A stretch of 64,000 nucleotides of DNA from Actinomyces oricola (lineage in GTDB: Bacteria > Actinomycetota > Actinomycetes > Actinomycetales > Actinomycetaceae): contig NZ_RYFV01000007.1 of assembly GCF_004104015.1 (NCBI RefSeq), forward strand, positions 1 through 64,000, read 5' to 3'. The notes beneath the pieces are model-generated. The model did not search any database. It saw only the letters and a program-made list of their open reading frames with translations, and was not told the DNA's origin. Of this stretch, positions 54,353-62,355 are shown in pieces (position 1 is the first letter of the stretch; each line of letters opens with the position of its first letter). The position numbers and the translations under genes were made by a program.

Positions 54353-55288
54353 ATGGCCCAGGACGGCAACTACACCTTCACTCTCGCCGACGGCGTTGAT
54401 CGCGAGCATGTGGCCTACCCGAACCGCTACGGGATTACGATCCAAGCCGATCTCTACACCCCCTCGAACCTAGACCGCTCCAGCCGGCACCAGGCGCTCC
54501 TGGTCGGCTCCCCCTACGGGGCGGTCAAGGAACAGGCAGCCGGCATCTACGCCAACGAACTCGCCCGCCGCGGCCATATAGCCCTCGCCTTCGATCCCTC
54601 CTACAACGGCTACTCCGGCGGCAGCCCCCGCCACGTGTCCTCCACGGACATTTTCGTTGAGGACTTCCACGCCGGACTCGACTACCTGGACACCCGCCCC
54701 TTCACCGATCGGCAGCGCCTGGGCGTGGTCGGCATATGCGCATCGGGCGCCTTCGCCCTGACCGCCGCCCAGGTCGACCCACGGATGAGAGCGCTGGTCA
54801 ATGTCTCCATGATCGATATCTCCGCCAATTACCTCCCGTTGTACACCGATGCCCAGGCGCGCCGCGCCGCCCTGGCCGACCTGGCCGAGCAGCGCTACCT
54901 CGATTTTGACTCCCCATCCCCCGCAATGGCCGCCATGGGCTCACCAATGACCCTGAGCGACGACAACCCCATGAGCGAGTTCGGGGCCTTCTACTGGCGG
55001 GAAGTGGGGCACCACCACAACTCCACCACACAGTTCACCGCCACCTCGGACCTGTCTTTCCTCAACTTCCCCGAGCTAGCGCACCCGGAGTGGATTGAGA
55101 CTCCTGTTTTGACGGTGGTCGGCGAGCGGGCGGCCACCCGGGCCCTGTCCGAGAGCATTCACGAGCGCCTCACCACGGACAAGGAGCTGCTGGTGGCCCC
55201 CGGCGCCGGCCATGTGGACCTCTACCACCGCACCGATCTCATCCCCTTCGAGAGCATTGACGTTTTTCTCGCCAAGCACCTGGGCTGA
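54353..55288 (+). CDS. Alpha/beta hydrolase
   Basis: A 311-residue hydrolase. The nucleophile elbow is VGICASGAFALTAA (S in GxCxSG), and the last histidine is in APGAGHVDLYHRTDLI. The acid residue is probably the Asp/Glu before the last strand, in VLTVVGERAATRALSES. The ALLVGSPYGAVKEQAAG oxyanion region and the DFHAGLDYLDTRPF helix are typical of the DLH/dienelactone-like subgroup. The substrate is unknown. GGAG lies 10-13 bases before ATG 54353. It is divergent from the XRE gene. Confidence 0.88.
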   Translation: MAQDGNYTFTLADGVDREHVAYPNRYGITIQADLYTPSNLDRSSRHQALLVGSPYGAVKEQAAGIYANELARRGHIALAFDPSYNGYSGGSPRHVSSTDIFVEDFHAGLDYLDTRPFTDRQRLGVVGICASGAFALTAAQVDPRMRALVNVSMIDISANYLPLYTDAQARRAALADLAEQRYLDFDSPSPAMAAMGSPMTLSDDNPMSEFGAFYWREVGHHHNSTTQFTATSDLSFLNFPELAHPEWIETPVLTVVGERAATRALSESIHERLTTDKELLVAPGAGHVDLYHRTDLIPFESIDVFLAKHLG

Positions 55289-55445
55289 GAACCATCGGCG
55301 GGCCGACGGCGCTCACGGCCTCCCGGCGCGGGGCGAGCCGCGCCGTCGGCCCGTATTCCAGAACATTCCAGGACCGGGTGGCCCTGACAGGGCACCCGTA
55401 CCGGCGTGACTGCGCCATGCCCGGACCCATAGCGTCCAATAAGTG

Positions 55446-55468
55446 CGGGACTGACTTCCTCAGTCCCG
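55446..55468 (+). promoter_or_regulatory. Nine-base perfect dyad upstream of the flavodoxin-like reductase gene
   Basis: CGGGACTGA (55446-55454) and TCAGTCCCG (55460-55468) are exact complements around a five-base loop. It lies 22 bp before GTG 55491 and just upstream of the ribosome site AGGAGAG (55480-55486). It could be an operator or an mRNA hairpin. Confidence 0.5.
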
Positions 55469-55490
55469 AATTCCCACACAGGAGAGAACC

Positions 55491-56030
55491 GTGAAGACAC
55501 TCGTCAATGTCATCCACCCGCACTTCGAGGCCTCGCGCGTCAACCGCGCCCTGGCCGCTGCGGCGCAAGAAGTCGAGCACGTCACCGTGCGCCACCTCTA
55601 CGCCCTCTACCCCGACGGCGTCATTGACATTGAGGCCGAGCATGTCGCCTTGGAGGCCGCCGACCGGATCGTCCTGCAGTTCCCCATGTACTGGTACTCC
55701 TGCCCGCCGCTGCTCAAGCAGTGGCAGGATGAGGTTCTCACCCACGGCTGGGCGTACGGTTCGACGGGTAAGGCATTGAAGGGCAAGGAACTACTCATCG
55801 CCGTGTCCTCCGGTTCCAGCGAGTACGGCCGGGATGGCGCCTTCACCTACACGGTGACCGAACTCCTGCGCCCATTTCAGGCGATGGCCAACCTGTGCTC
55901 GCTGACCTACACGGAGCCCTTCGCCACCACTGGCGCCAGGACGATCTCGGAGGAGGACCTTGCTGCGCGCGCCCAGGAGTACGCCGCCGCCCTGACCGCC
56001 CCGCGCCCAACCCTGGAACTCCTGGGCTGA
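55491..56030 (+). CDS. NAD(P)H-dependent oxidoreductase, flavodoxin-2/KefF type
   Basis: About 179 residues from GTG 55491, with AGGAGAG five bases upstream. It begins MKTLVNVIHPHFEASRVNRA, the flavodoxin-like FMN-binding fold (NQO1/KefF family), and has RIVLQFPMYWYSCPPLLKQW, then DEVLTHGWAYGSTGKALKGK and ELLIAVSSGSSEYGRDG. Members reduce quinones or azo compounds with NAD(P)H. It follows the alpha/beta hydrolase gene after 202 bp. Confidence 0.9.
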   Translation: MKTLVNVIHPHFEASRVNRALAAAAQEVEHVTVRHLYALYPDGVIDIEAEHVALEAADRIVLQFPMYWYSCPPLLKQWQDEVLTHGWAYGSTGKALKGKELLIAVSSGSSEYGRDGAFTYTVTELLRPFQAMANLCSLTYTEPFATTGARTISEEDLAARAQEYAAALTAPRPTLELLG

Positions 56031-56084
56031 GCGCGCCCGGACGAGGGGCCGCCACCCGGACGCTCAGAGAGGCGCTGCCTGGAA

Positions 56085-56930
56085 CTACCTGAAAGGGTAG
56101 TCGGCCGGGTCGTAATCCTGCTCGGGGTGGGCCGGCCAGCCGCCGCAGCGCCCCGTGTCCAGGGCCGCCACCCGCTCCAGCTCCTCAGCGCTGAGAACCA
56201 GGTCGGCCGCCGCCAGGTTCTCCACCATGCGCTCGCGATGCACGGTCTTGGGGATCGTTATGACACCGGTGGCGACCTGGAAGGCCAGGGCCACCTGGGC
56301 GGCGCTGGCCCCGTGACGCCGGCCGATCCCGGTGAGCACCGGATGGCGCACCACTGAGTCGCCGCCCCGGCCCAGCGGACCCCACGCCTCCAGGCGGGTG
56401 GGGCTGTGCGCCAGGGCGCGGCGCAGGCGGCGCTGCTGGTAGAGGACGTGCTGCTCCACCTGGTCCACGGCCGGGGCCAGGTCGGCGCAGCCCATGATCT
56501 CGGCGAGCTCGGCGCCATAGAAATTGGACAGCCCTATGGCGCGCAGCCGCCCGGCCGAGACCGCCTCCTCAAGAGCCCTCCACGTACCCGTGTCCCGGCC
56601 CTGGGGCCAGTGGATGAGCATGAGGTCAATGGCCCCAATGTCCAGGGCCGTCAAAGACTCGTCAATAGCGCGCAGGCCCGCGCGATAGCCCGAGGAGCGG
56701 AGCTTGGTGGTGACGAACAGATCCTCACGATCCAGGCCCTGGGCGACGACCGCGCGCACGGCCCTGCCCACGCCCTCCTCATTGCCGTAGTACTGCGCAG
56801 TGTCAATGGAGCGATAGCCCACCTCAATGGCCTGGCGCACCACCCTTTCAGTGTCTGACGAGGGAGTCTGATAGACGCCCAGACCCAGAACAGGCATCTC
56901 GACGCCGCCGACGAGAGTGATCTGCTGCAT
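56085..56930 (-). CDS. Aldo/keto reductase
   Basis: A 281-residue AKR with the expected catalytic tetrad pattern: D in YRSIDTAQYYGNEEGVGRAV, Y in that block, K in LFVTTKLRSSGYRAGLRAID, H in LMLIHWPQGRDTG. The NADPH-binding end VITIPKTVHRERMVENLAAA is clear. It probably reduces small aldehydes or ketones. AGGAGC lies before ATG 56930. It is the downstream gene of a pair with the alcohol dehydrogenase (same strand, 102 bp between). Confidence 0.93.
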   Translation of the reverse strand: MQQITLVGGVEMPVLGLGVYQTPSSDTERVVRQAIEVGYRSIDTAQYYGNEEGVGRAVRAVVAQGLDREDLFVTTKLRSSGYRAGLRAIDESLTALDIGAIDLMLIHWPQGRDTGTWRALEEAVSAGRLRAIGLSNFYGAELAEIMGCADLAPAVDQVEQHVLYQQRRLRRALAHSPTRLEAWGPLGRGGDSVVRHPVLTGIGRRHGASAAQVALAFQVATGVITIPKTVHRERMVENLAAADLVLSAEELERVAALDTGRCGGWPAHPEQDYDPADYPFR

Positions 56931-57032
56931 GGAGTGCTCCTGTCCGGTCGAGAGGGTTGAGAGATGGGGAGGCGGCCCAGAATGCCGCCTCCCCCCGTTC
57001 TTGTCGGTTCTTGTGGATTCTTGTGGCGCCGC

Positions 57033-58097
57033 TCAGGCGTCGGGGTGCAGCAGCACCTTAATCGTGCGCCGCTCGTCCATCGCCCGGTAGCCCTTGGCGG
57101 CCTCCTCCAGGGGAATGCGCATGGTGAAGACCTTCCCGGGGTTGATCTCGCCGGCCAGGATACGGTCAATGAGGTCGGGCAGGAAGCGGCGCACCGGCGC
57201 GGGCCCGCCCAGGAGGTTGATCTCGGCGAAGAACAGGGACTGGCCCTCCAGGGTCACGCCGTGGGAGACCCCCACATAGCCCACGTGCCCGCCGGGGCGG
57301 CAGCTGGCAATGGCCTGATCCATGGAGAGCTGATTGCCCACGGCCTCCACCACGCCGTGGGCGCCGTAGCCGCCGGTGAGCTCCTTGACCTTGGCGGCGC
57401 CCTCGTCACCGCGCTCGGGGATAACGACGTCGGCGCCGAACTCCCGGGCCAGGGCCGCCCGGTCGGCGTAGCGGGAGAAGGCGATGACCCTCTCGGCCCC
57501 CAGCGCTTTGGCGGCCAGGACCGCGCACAGCCCGACGGCGCCGTCGCCGACCACGGCAATGGTCCTGCCCGGGGCGGCGCCGGCGGCCACGGCCCCGAAC
57601 CAGCCGGTGCCCAGCACGTCGGAGGCGGCCAGAAGGGAGGCGATGACCTCGGGGTCCTCCGGCTTGCCGCCGGGCACCACGACGAGCGTGCCGTCGGCCT
57701 GGGGCACGCGGGTGTACTGGGCCTGGGTATCGGCCATGAAGCCGCCGTTGGCGCAGCGCGACTGGTAGCCCGCCTCACAGATCTCGCAGGTGTTGTCCGA
57801 AATGCAGAAGGAACCGACGACGAAGTCTCCGGGCTCAACGCTGGTGACCGCCTCGCCGACCTCGACGACAGTGCCCACATACTCGTGGCCCATGGGGCGG
57901 CCTCCGGCGGGGAAGTCGGCGTCAATGCCCCGGTAGGGCCACAAGTCGGAGCCGCAGATGCAGGCGGCCTCCAGACGGAGAACGGCATCGGTGGGGTCTA
58001 CGACGCGGGGGACCTGGCGGTCTTCGACGCGCACATCCCCGGGTCCGTGCATGACGACGCCGCGCATGGTGGCGGGCGGGGTGAGGGTGGTGCTCAC
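57033..58097 (-). CDS. Zinc-dependent alcohol dehydrogenase-family protein
   Basis: About 354 residues from GTG 58097 (GAGGAAG upstream); ATG 58067 is an alternative. Catalytic zinc ligands are visible in ACICGSDLWPYRG (C, D), PMGHEYVGTVVEVG (H, E) and the GDFVVGSFCISDNTCEICEA structural site. The Rossmann fold carries GRTIAVVGDGAVGLCAVLAA. The protein resembles formaldehyde/S-(hydroxymethyl) alcohol dehydrogenase-like MDR enzymes; the substrate is unknown. It belongs to the redox gene group from 54353. Confidence 0.93.
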   Translation of the reverse strand: MSTTLTPPATMRGVVMHGPGDVRVEDRQVPRVVDPTDAVLRLEAACICGSDLWPYRGIDADFPAGGRPMGHEYVGTVVEVGEAVTSVEPGDFVVGSFCISDNTCEICEAGYQSRCANGGFMADTQAQYTRVPQADGTLVVVPGGKPEDPEVIASLLAASDVLGTGWFGAVAAGAAPGRTIAVVGDGAVGLCAVLAAKALGAERVIAFSRYADRAALAREFGADVVIPERGDEGAAKVKELTGGYGAHGVVEAVGNQLSMDQAIASCRPGGHVGYVGVSHGVTLEGQSLFFAEINLLGGPAPVRRFLPDLIDRILAGEINPGKVFTMRIPLEEAAKGYRAMDERRTIKVLLHPDA

Positions 58098-58280
58098 GGG
58101 TCTTCCTCTCATCACAATCCGTTGATATGTGGAGCCTACGCGCGCTCCGCGGGGGGCTTCCAGGTACTGGCAGGGCCCCCTGGCGCGTGTTCTCGGCGCG
58201 CTGATTCATCCAGGTTCACTCAGATTCACCGGGATTCACCGGGAGGCGTCCCGCCTCGCCGCGGTGCCGCCCCGACGGGC

Positions 58281-60761
58281 CTACTCCTGGACTCGCAGGG
58301 CCGTGACCAGAGGAACCCGCCTAATGTGGAGCACGTGGAGCGCGGCCACCAGCAGGTAGACGCCCAGGGCAATAGCCACTTCCTCCACCAGCATTCTTGC
58401 GGGGACCTCGAGGACGAAGTTCACCTCATAATGCATGAACGCCCACTCCAGGACCCACCGCAGCGTGTGGATAATGAGCGCCTGAGAGGCCAGCAGTGAG
58501 GCGACCACGGTGAGGGTAATGGTGCGCAGGTACAGGGCGTTAATCTCCCGGTCGCGGTAGCCCAGGATCTTGAGCTGGGAGATGGTGCGTGCCCCGCGCT
58601 CAATCGTGGTTTTGGTCAGCAGGTAGATCATAATGAAGAAGACCAGGATGGATACCGCGGCCAAGGACCGGGCGACCGGGGCGAAGGACGCGACCGCCTG
58701 CGCCGCCACGGAATCCATATCGCTGCGTGAGATGGCTCTGATCACTGAGCCCTCCGGCAGGGACAGGGGGGCCGGGGAGAAGTAGCCGTTGAAGTCCTGG
58801 GGGTCCCGTTCTAGAAGGGCGTTGAGCCCCGAGCGGGACATGTAGGCGCGCGTGTCGGTGTCCTCGCCCCTGACCCCCGCCACCGTCAGAGAGTAGGACT
58901 CGGAGCTGTAGGGGTCGGTGAACACGATCGTCTCGCCCGGGCTGATCCCGGTCTTGGTGGCCAATCCTGCTCCAAGCACCACCTGGTCCTGGGGGACGTC
59001 CAGGTCCGGGAGGTAGCGGCCGGCCGGATCCACGCCGAGCACCTGCACGTCCATGGGGCCGAACTCCCATTTGCGTTCGGTCTGAAGGAAGGTCGTCGCA
59101 ATGGGCTCGGCTTGTTCGGCGACGGCCGGCGCAGTGTCGGTGTCCGCGAGCACCACAGGGGTGGACAGGACGTAGACGTGCTCGGCGGGCAGCGCCCGGC
59201 CCAGTGACGCTGAGAAGTTCTCCACCACGGGTAGGAGCGCCAGCCCGGCCAGGAGCAGAAAACTGGACAGGGTAATGCCCAGGAACAAGGTGATGAAGGA
59301 GGGCAGGCCCCGCAGCAGCAGGCGCAGGCGGAAACGCGTGGTGAAGGGCAGGCCCGCCGGCAGGCGGGAGCCGTGATCGGTGCGGTGCCGCAGACGCGCC
59401 AGAATCCCGGCTTGTGGCTTTTCGCGGCGCAGGAACTCCAGGGGCGTGCGGCGCATGGCCCAGGCCAGGCCAATGAGGGTGAGGCCTTCCAGGAGCCCCA
59501 GCGGCAGGAGCGTGGTCAGGAGGAAGGCCCGCAGCGAGAAATGACTCTCGAAGGGCGGCAGGGAGTAGGTGTTGTAGTACAGATTGCGCATGGGCGCGCT
59601 CAGGAGGGTGTAGCCCAGGGCATTGCCGGCGGCGGCGGAGAGCACCCCCACCACGGTGGGCAGGGTCAGGTAGTGGCGCAGCAGCTCGCTGCGGCGCCAG
59701 CCCGACGCCAAGAGCGTTCCAATGACCGCGCTTTCGGCCTCAATGGTGGCCGAGGTGATCACCACGAAGACGAAGGACATAATGACGATGATGACCACCA
59801 TTAAGGTCTCAACGAAAACCGAGTCGTGCTTGAAGTCGTCGGTGGCGTAGGTGATCCCCTGGTTCTCCTCGGCATCAATGAGCGAGGTCACGGTGGCTCC
59901 GGAGGTGATCAGGCGCAGTGCCGTCTCCTTCTCGACGGCCTCGCGCTCGGCGCGGGTCAGGACGCCGTCGCCATTAGTCAGGCCCGCCCCGTCCAGGCCA
60001 GTGCCCGGAGCGCTGTCGCCCGCCAGGTCGGCGCCCAGGCGCAGGGAGTAGGTGTTGGTGTTCTCCACCCCCGCCACGCCCGTCAGTCGGTCCCATCCCG
60101 GGGGTGAGAGCACGCCCACGGTGAAGGTCAGGGCGTTGACGGTCGGGTCCTGGTTGGTTTTGAACAGCGCCGTGTAGTCGGGCAGGGTAATAATGCCGAC
60201 GAGCGTGTAACTCACTCCCGCCAACTCGACCTGGTCGGAGAGTTCCAGGCCGCGGCGGTGGCAGAAGGTGGCGTCCAGGGCCACCTCCTGCTGCCCGGTG
60301 GGCATGCGCCCGGCATGGAGGGCGGCGAGGTTGAGGTCCTGGCGGGGCAGGTGGAGCCGGGCCGTTATCTCCTTTGTCTCCTCTGTCTCCTCGGCGGCTC
60401 CCCGGCCCGCCGCCGCGGCCCCGGTGGTCGCGGGGGCGTCCGAGGAGTCCCCGGGAGCCGCGGGCAGGGTCAGCGGCACGTCCCGGGAGGTGTTCTCGAC
60501 GACCTGCCAGCCCAGGTCCTCCATGGAATCGACCTGGTCCGCCGACAGGGGCGCGGTCAACGTCAGGCGGGCGTCCTCCACCGCGTAAGCGTCATCGCGG
60601 GCGTCCATAATCCGGTCCAGGGACATGGTGGTCGACAGGTATCCGGCACCGACCCCGGTGGTGGCCACCAGCATAATGGCGATGCCCAGGTACTTGCCCG
60701 CGCCGGCCCTCAGCTGGCGGGCCAGGCGGTGGGTCAGGGGGGAGGCCACGGCGCTCACCAC
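58281..60761 (-). CDS. ABC transporter permease, FtsX/MacB type
   Basis: An 826-residue permease with two FtsX-like units. One N-terminal membrane helix (about 25-43) is followed by a large extracytoplasmic domain, a block of three helices (about 305-430) with FVVITSATIEAESAVIGTLL, a second membrane group after about 480, another extracytoplasmic domain, and a final group ending LLTKTTIERGARTISQLKIL. This matches the heterologous permeases of peptide or lipoprotein systems (MacB/BceB-like, 'SalY'). GTG 60761 overlaps the ATPase gene's end by seven bases, so they form one transporter. Confidence 0.9.
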   Translation of the reverse strand: MVSAVASPLTHRLARQLRAGAGKYLGIAIMLVATTGVGAGYLSTTMSLDRIMDARDDAYAVEDARLTLTAPLSADQVDSMEDLGWQVVENTSRDVPLTLPAAPGDSSDAPATTGAAAAGRGAAEETEETKEITARLHLPRQDLNLAALHAGRMPTGQQEVALDATFCHRRGLELSDQVELAGVSYTLVGIITLPDYTALFKTNQDPTVNALTFTVGVLSPPGWDRLTGVAGVENTNTYSLRLGADLAGDSAPGTGLDGAGLTNGDGVLTRAEREAVEKETALRLITSGATVTSLIDAEENQGITYATDDFKHDSVFVETLMVVIIVIMSFVFVVITSATIEAESAVIGTLLASGWRRSELLRHYLTLPTVVGVLSAAAGNALGYTLLSAPMRNLYYNTYSLPPFESHFSLRAFLLTTLLPLGLLEGLTLIGLAWAMRRTPLEFLRREKPQAGILARLRHRTDHGSRLPAGLPFTTRFRLRLLLRGLPSFITLFLGITLSSFLLLAGLALLPVVENFSASLGRALPAEHVYVLSTPVVLADTDTAPAVAEQAEPIATTFLQTERKWEFGPMDVQVLGVDPAGRYLPDLDVPQDQVVLGAGLATKTGISPGETIVFTDPYSSESYSLTVAGVRGEDTDTRAYMSRSGLNALLERDPQDFNGYFSPAPLSLPEGSVIRAISRSDMDSVAAQAVASFAPVARSLAAVSILVFFIMIYLLTKTTIERGARTISQLKILGYRDREINALYLRTITLTVVASLLASQALIIHTLRWVLEWAFMHYEVNFVLEVPARMLVEEVAIALGVYLLVAALHVLHIRRVPLVTALRVQE

Positions 60762-61471
60762 TCCAGGTCGGCGGCCGCGACCGTGTGGTCGTTGACGCTG
60801 CGCTCCACAATGCGTCCGTCGCGCAGGCGTATGGCCTGATGGGCCATGGCTCCAATGGCTTCATTGTGGGTGACGATCACGGTGGTGCAGCCGTAGGTGC
60901 GGTTGACGTGCTCCAGCACGCCCAGGACCTCCCGGGAGGTTTCGTAGTCCAGGGCACCGGTGGGCTCATCGCACAGGAGCAGACTGGGTCTTTTGACCAG
61001 TGCCCTCCCAATGGCGCAGCGCTGCTGCTGGCCGCCGGAGACCTGGCGGGGGAACTTCTGCCGGTGCTCCCACAGCCCCAGGGCGCGCAGAAGGTCATTG
61101 ACGTCGAGGGGGTCGGGGGTCAGGTGGGCGCAGACCTCAATGTTCTCGCGCACGGTGAGGTCAGGCAGGAGGTTGTAGAACTGGAAGACGAAACCGAGCT
61201 GGCGGCGCCGGTAGTCCACCAGGCGGGCCTCCGGAAGAGCGGTGACCTCGGTGGTTCTCACAGTGATGGTGCCCGAGTCGGCCGCCTCCAGGCCTCCCAG
61301 GAGATTGAGGAAGGTGGACTTCCCCGAGCCCGAGGGGCCCAGGAGCGCGCAGATCTCCCCCAGTTCCAGCTCCAGGTTGACCTTGTTGACAACAGTGACG
61401 CGGGCCGAGCCCTGACCATAGCTCTTGGTCAGGTCTTTGATGGAAACATGGGGGGTGCCGGAGGACCGCAT
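60755..61471 (-). CDS. ABC transporter ATP-binding protein, MacB/LolD type
   Basis: About 238 residues from ATG 61471 (GGAAGAAG five bases upstream); GTG 61486 is the alternative. Walker A is [20 protein letters not shown], the signature is [20 protein letters not shown] and Walker B is [13 protein letters not shown], with H-loop [12 protein letters not shown]. The [21 protein letters not shown]-loop region is typical of the LolD/MacB group. It pairs with the downstream FtsX-like permease. An iron-box-like sequence lies 35 bases upstream of the ATG (61506-61524). Confidence 0.95.
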   Translation of the reverse strand: MRSSGTPHVSIKDLTKSYGQGSARVTVVNKVNLELELGEICALLGPSGSGKSTFLNLLGGLEAADSGTITVRTTEVTALPEARLVDYRRRQLGFVFQFYNLLPDLTVRENIEVCAHLTPDPLDVNDLLRALGLWEHRQKFPRQVSGGQQQRCAIGRALVKRPSLLLCDEPTGALDYETSREVLGVLEHVNRTYGCTTVIVTHNEAIGAMAHQAIRLRDGRIVERSVNDHTVAAADLEW

Positions 61472-61505
61472 ACGGACTTCTTCCACGGTGGTAAGGAGGG
61501 GGCGG

Positions 61506-61524
61506 TTATGTTAGGTGAGCCTAA
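61506..61524 (-). promoter_or_regulatory. DtxR/IdeR-type iron box before the MacB-type ABC genes
   Basis: TTATGTTAGGTGAGCCTAA agrees with the DtxR/IdeR consensus (TTAGGTTAGSCTAACCTAA) at about 15 of 19 positions, including the TTAG and CCTAA ends. It lies between the ABC start and the end of the upstream TetR gene, overlapping its last codons. Iron-loaded DtxR-type repressors would shut this promoter when iron is plentiful. Confidence 0.6.
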
Positions 61525-62258
61525 TCTGTGCTGGCGTCTCCCGCCAGGAGCTGCCGCTGGGCGTTGATTCCGGCGACAATGATGTTGATCTTGCTGTCCA
61601 GCCAGTCCGGTACCGACTGGACTGGCCACGCCGGAGGCGTCCCGGGCGCCGCGGGGTTGAAGCCGCTGTGGCCCGGAGAGCCCCCGGCGGGGACCGGGTC
61701 CAGGGCGGCCCCCGCCCAGGGGCAGGGCCCGGGGGTCGAGGGTGCGGCGGCGGGGTCGATCCCCTTCCGCCCCTTCCGCGAGGAGGCGCCCTTGAGGGCC
61801 TCGGCCATGGTGTGGGAGCCCAGCACCGTGTCGCCGACGAAGTCCAGGGCCAGAAGCGCCGCGGCGCGGTCGAGCCCACCGGACTCCAAGCTCCTGAGGG
61901 CGGCGCGGACCGCCGGAGTGAAGGACTGGTGCGCCCAGGGGACGGTCAGGAGGGTCTGGGCCAGGCCCGGATTGTCCTCCAGGAGGGCCCACAGTCTATC
62001 CGCGCAGGTGCGCAGGACCTGCGGCCAGGCCCCGGTGAGGTCACCGAGGTCGATCTGGGCGGCCAGACGGTCCAGGCAGGCGCGCAGCAGATCGTCGCGC
62101 GAGGAGATGGTCCGATACAGGGCGGGCGTCCCTACGCCCAGGTCCCGGGCAACACGCGCCAGCGTGAACGTGCCCACGCCAATGCGCAGCGCGGCGTCCA
62201 CCGCATCGTCCCGGGTGAACCCGGGCTTGGGCCCGGAGGGGCGGAAGGCGCGTCTCAT
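61521..62258 (-). CDS. TetR-family transcriptional regulator
   Basis: A 245-residue regulator. The HTH is in FTRDDAVDAALRIGVGTFTL then ARVARDLGVGTPALYRTISS and RDDLLRACLDRLAAQI. The C-terminal part is TetR_C-like, with a Pro/Gly/Ala-rich tail of about 60 residues near position 160-220. Genes on either side (ABC systems) are its likely targets. Its 3' end overlaps the iron-box-like sequence. The start at ATG 62258 is 98 bases from the next gene, on the other strand. Confidence 0.85.
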   Translation of the reverse strand: MRRAFRPSGPKPGFTRDDAVDAALRIGVGTFTLARVARDLGVGTPALYRTISSRDDLLRACLDRLAAQIDLGDLTGAWPQVLRTCADRLWALLEDNPGLAQTLLTVPWAHQSFTPAVRAALRSLESGGLDRAAALLALDFVGDTVLGSHTMAEALKGASSRKGRKGIDPAAAPSTPGPCPWAGAALDPVPAGGSPGHSGFNPAAPGTPPAWPVQSVPDWLDSKINIIVAGINAQRQLLAGDASTD

Positions 62259-62298
62259 GGACCCACGGTAGCGGCTAGGCAGACCACAACCTCTGTAG

Positions 62299-62317
62299 TA
62301 AGGTCAGCCTCACTCAA
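62299..62317 (+). promoter_or_regulatory. Possible DtxR/IdeR-type iron box before the siderophore-type ABC gene
   Basis: TAAGGTCAGCCTCACTCAA agrees with the consensus at about 14 of 19 positions, fewer than the box at 61506-61524. It lies 39 bp before ATG 62356 in the divergent gap next to the TetR gene. Together with the first box it suggests shared iron control. Confidence 0.45.
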
Positions 62318-62355
62318 TACTGAATGATGTTCATAGTTGCTGACGAGGTGTGTGT

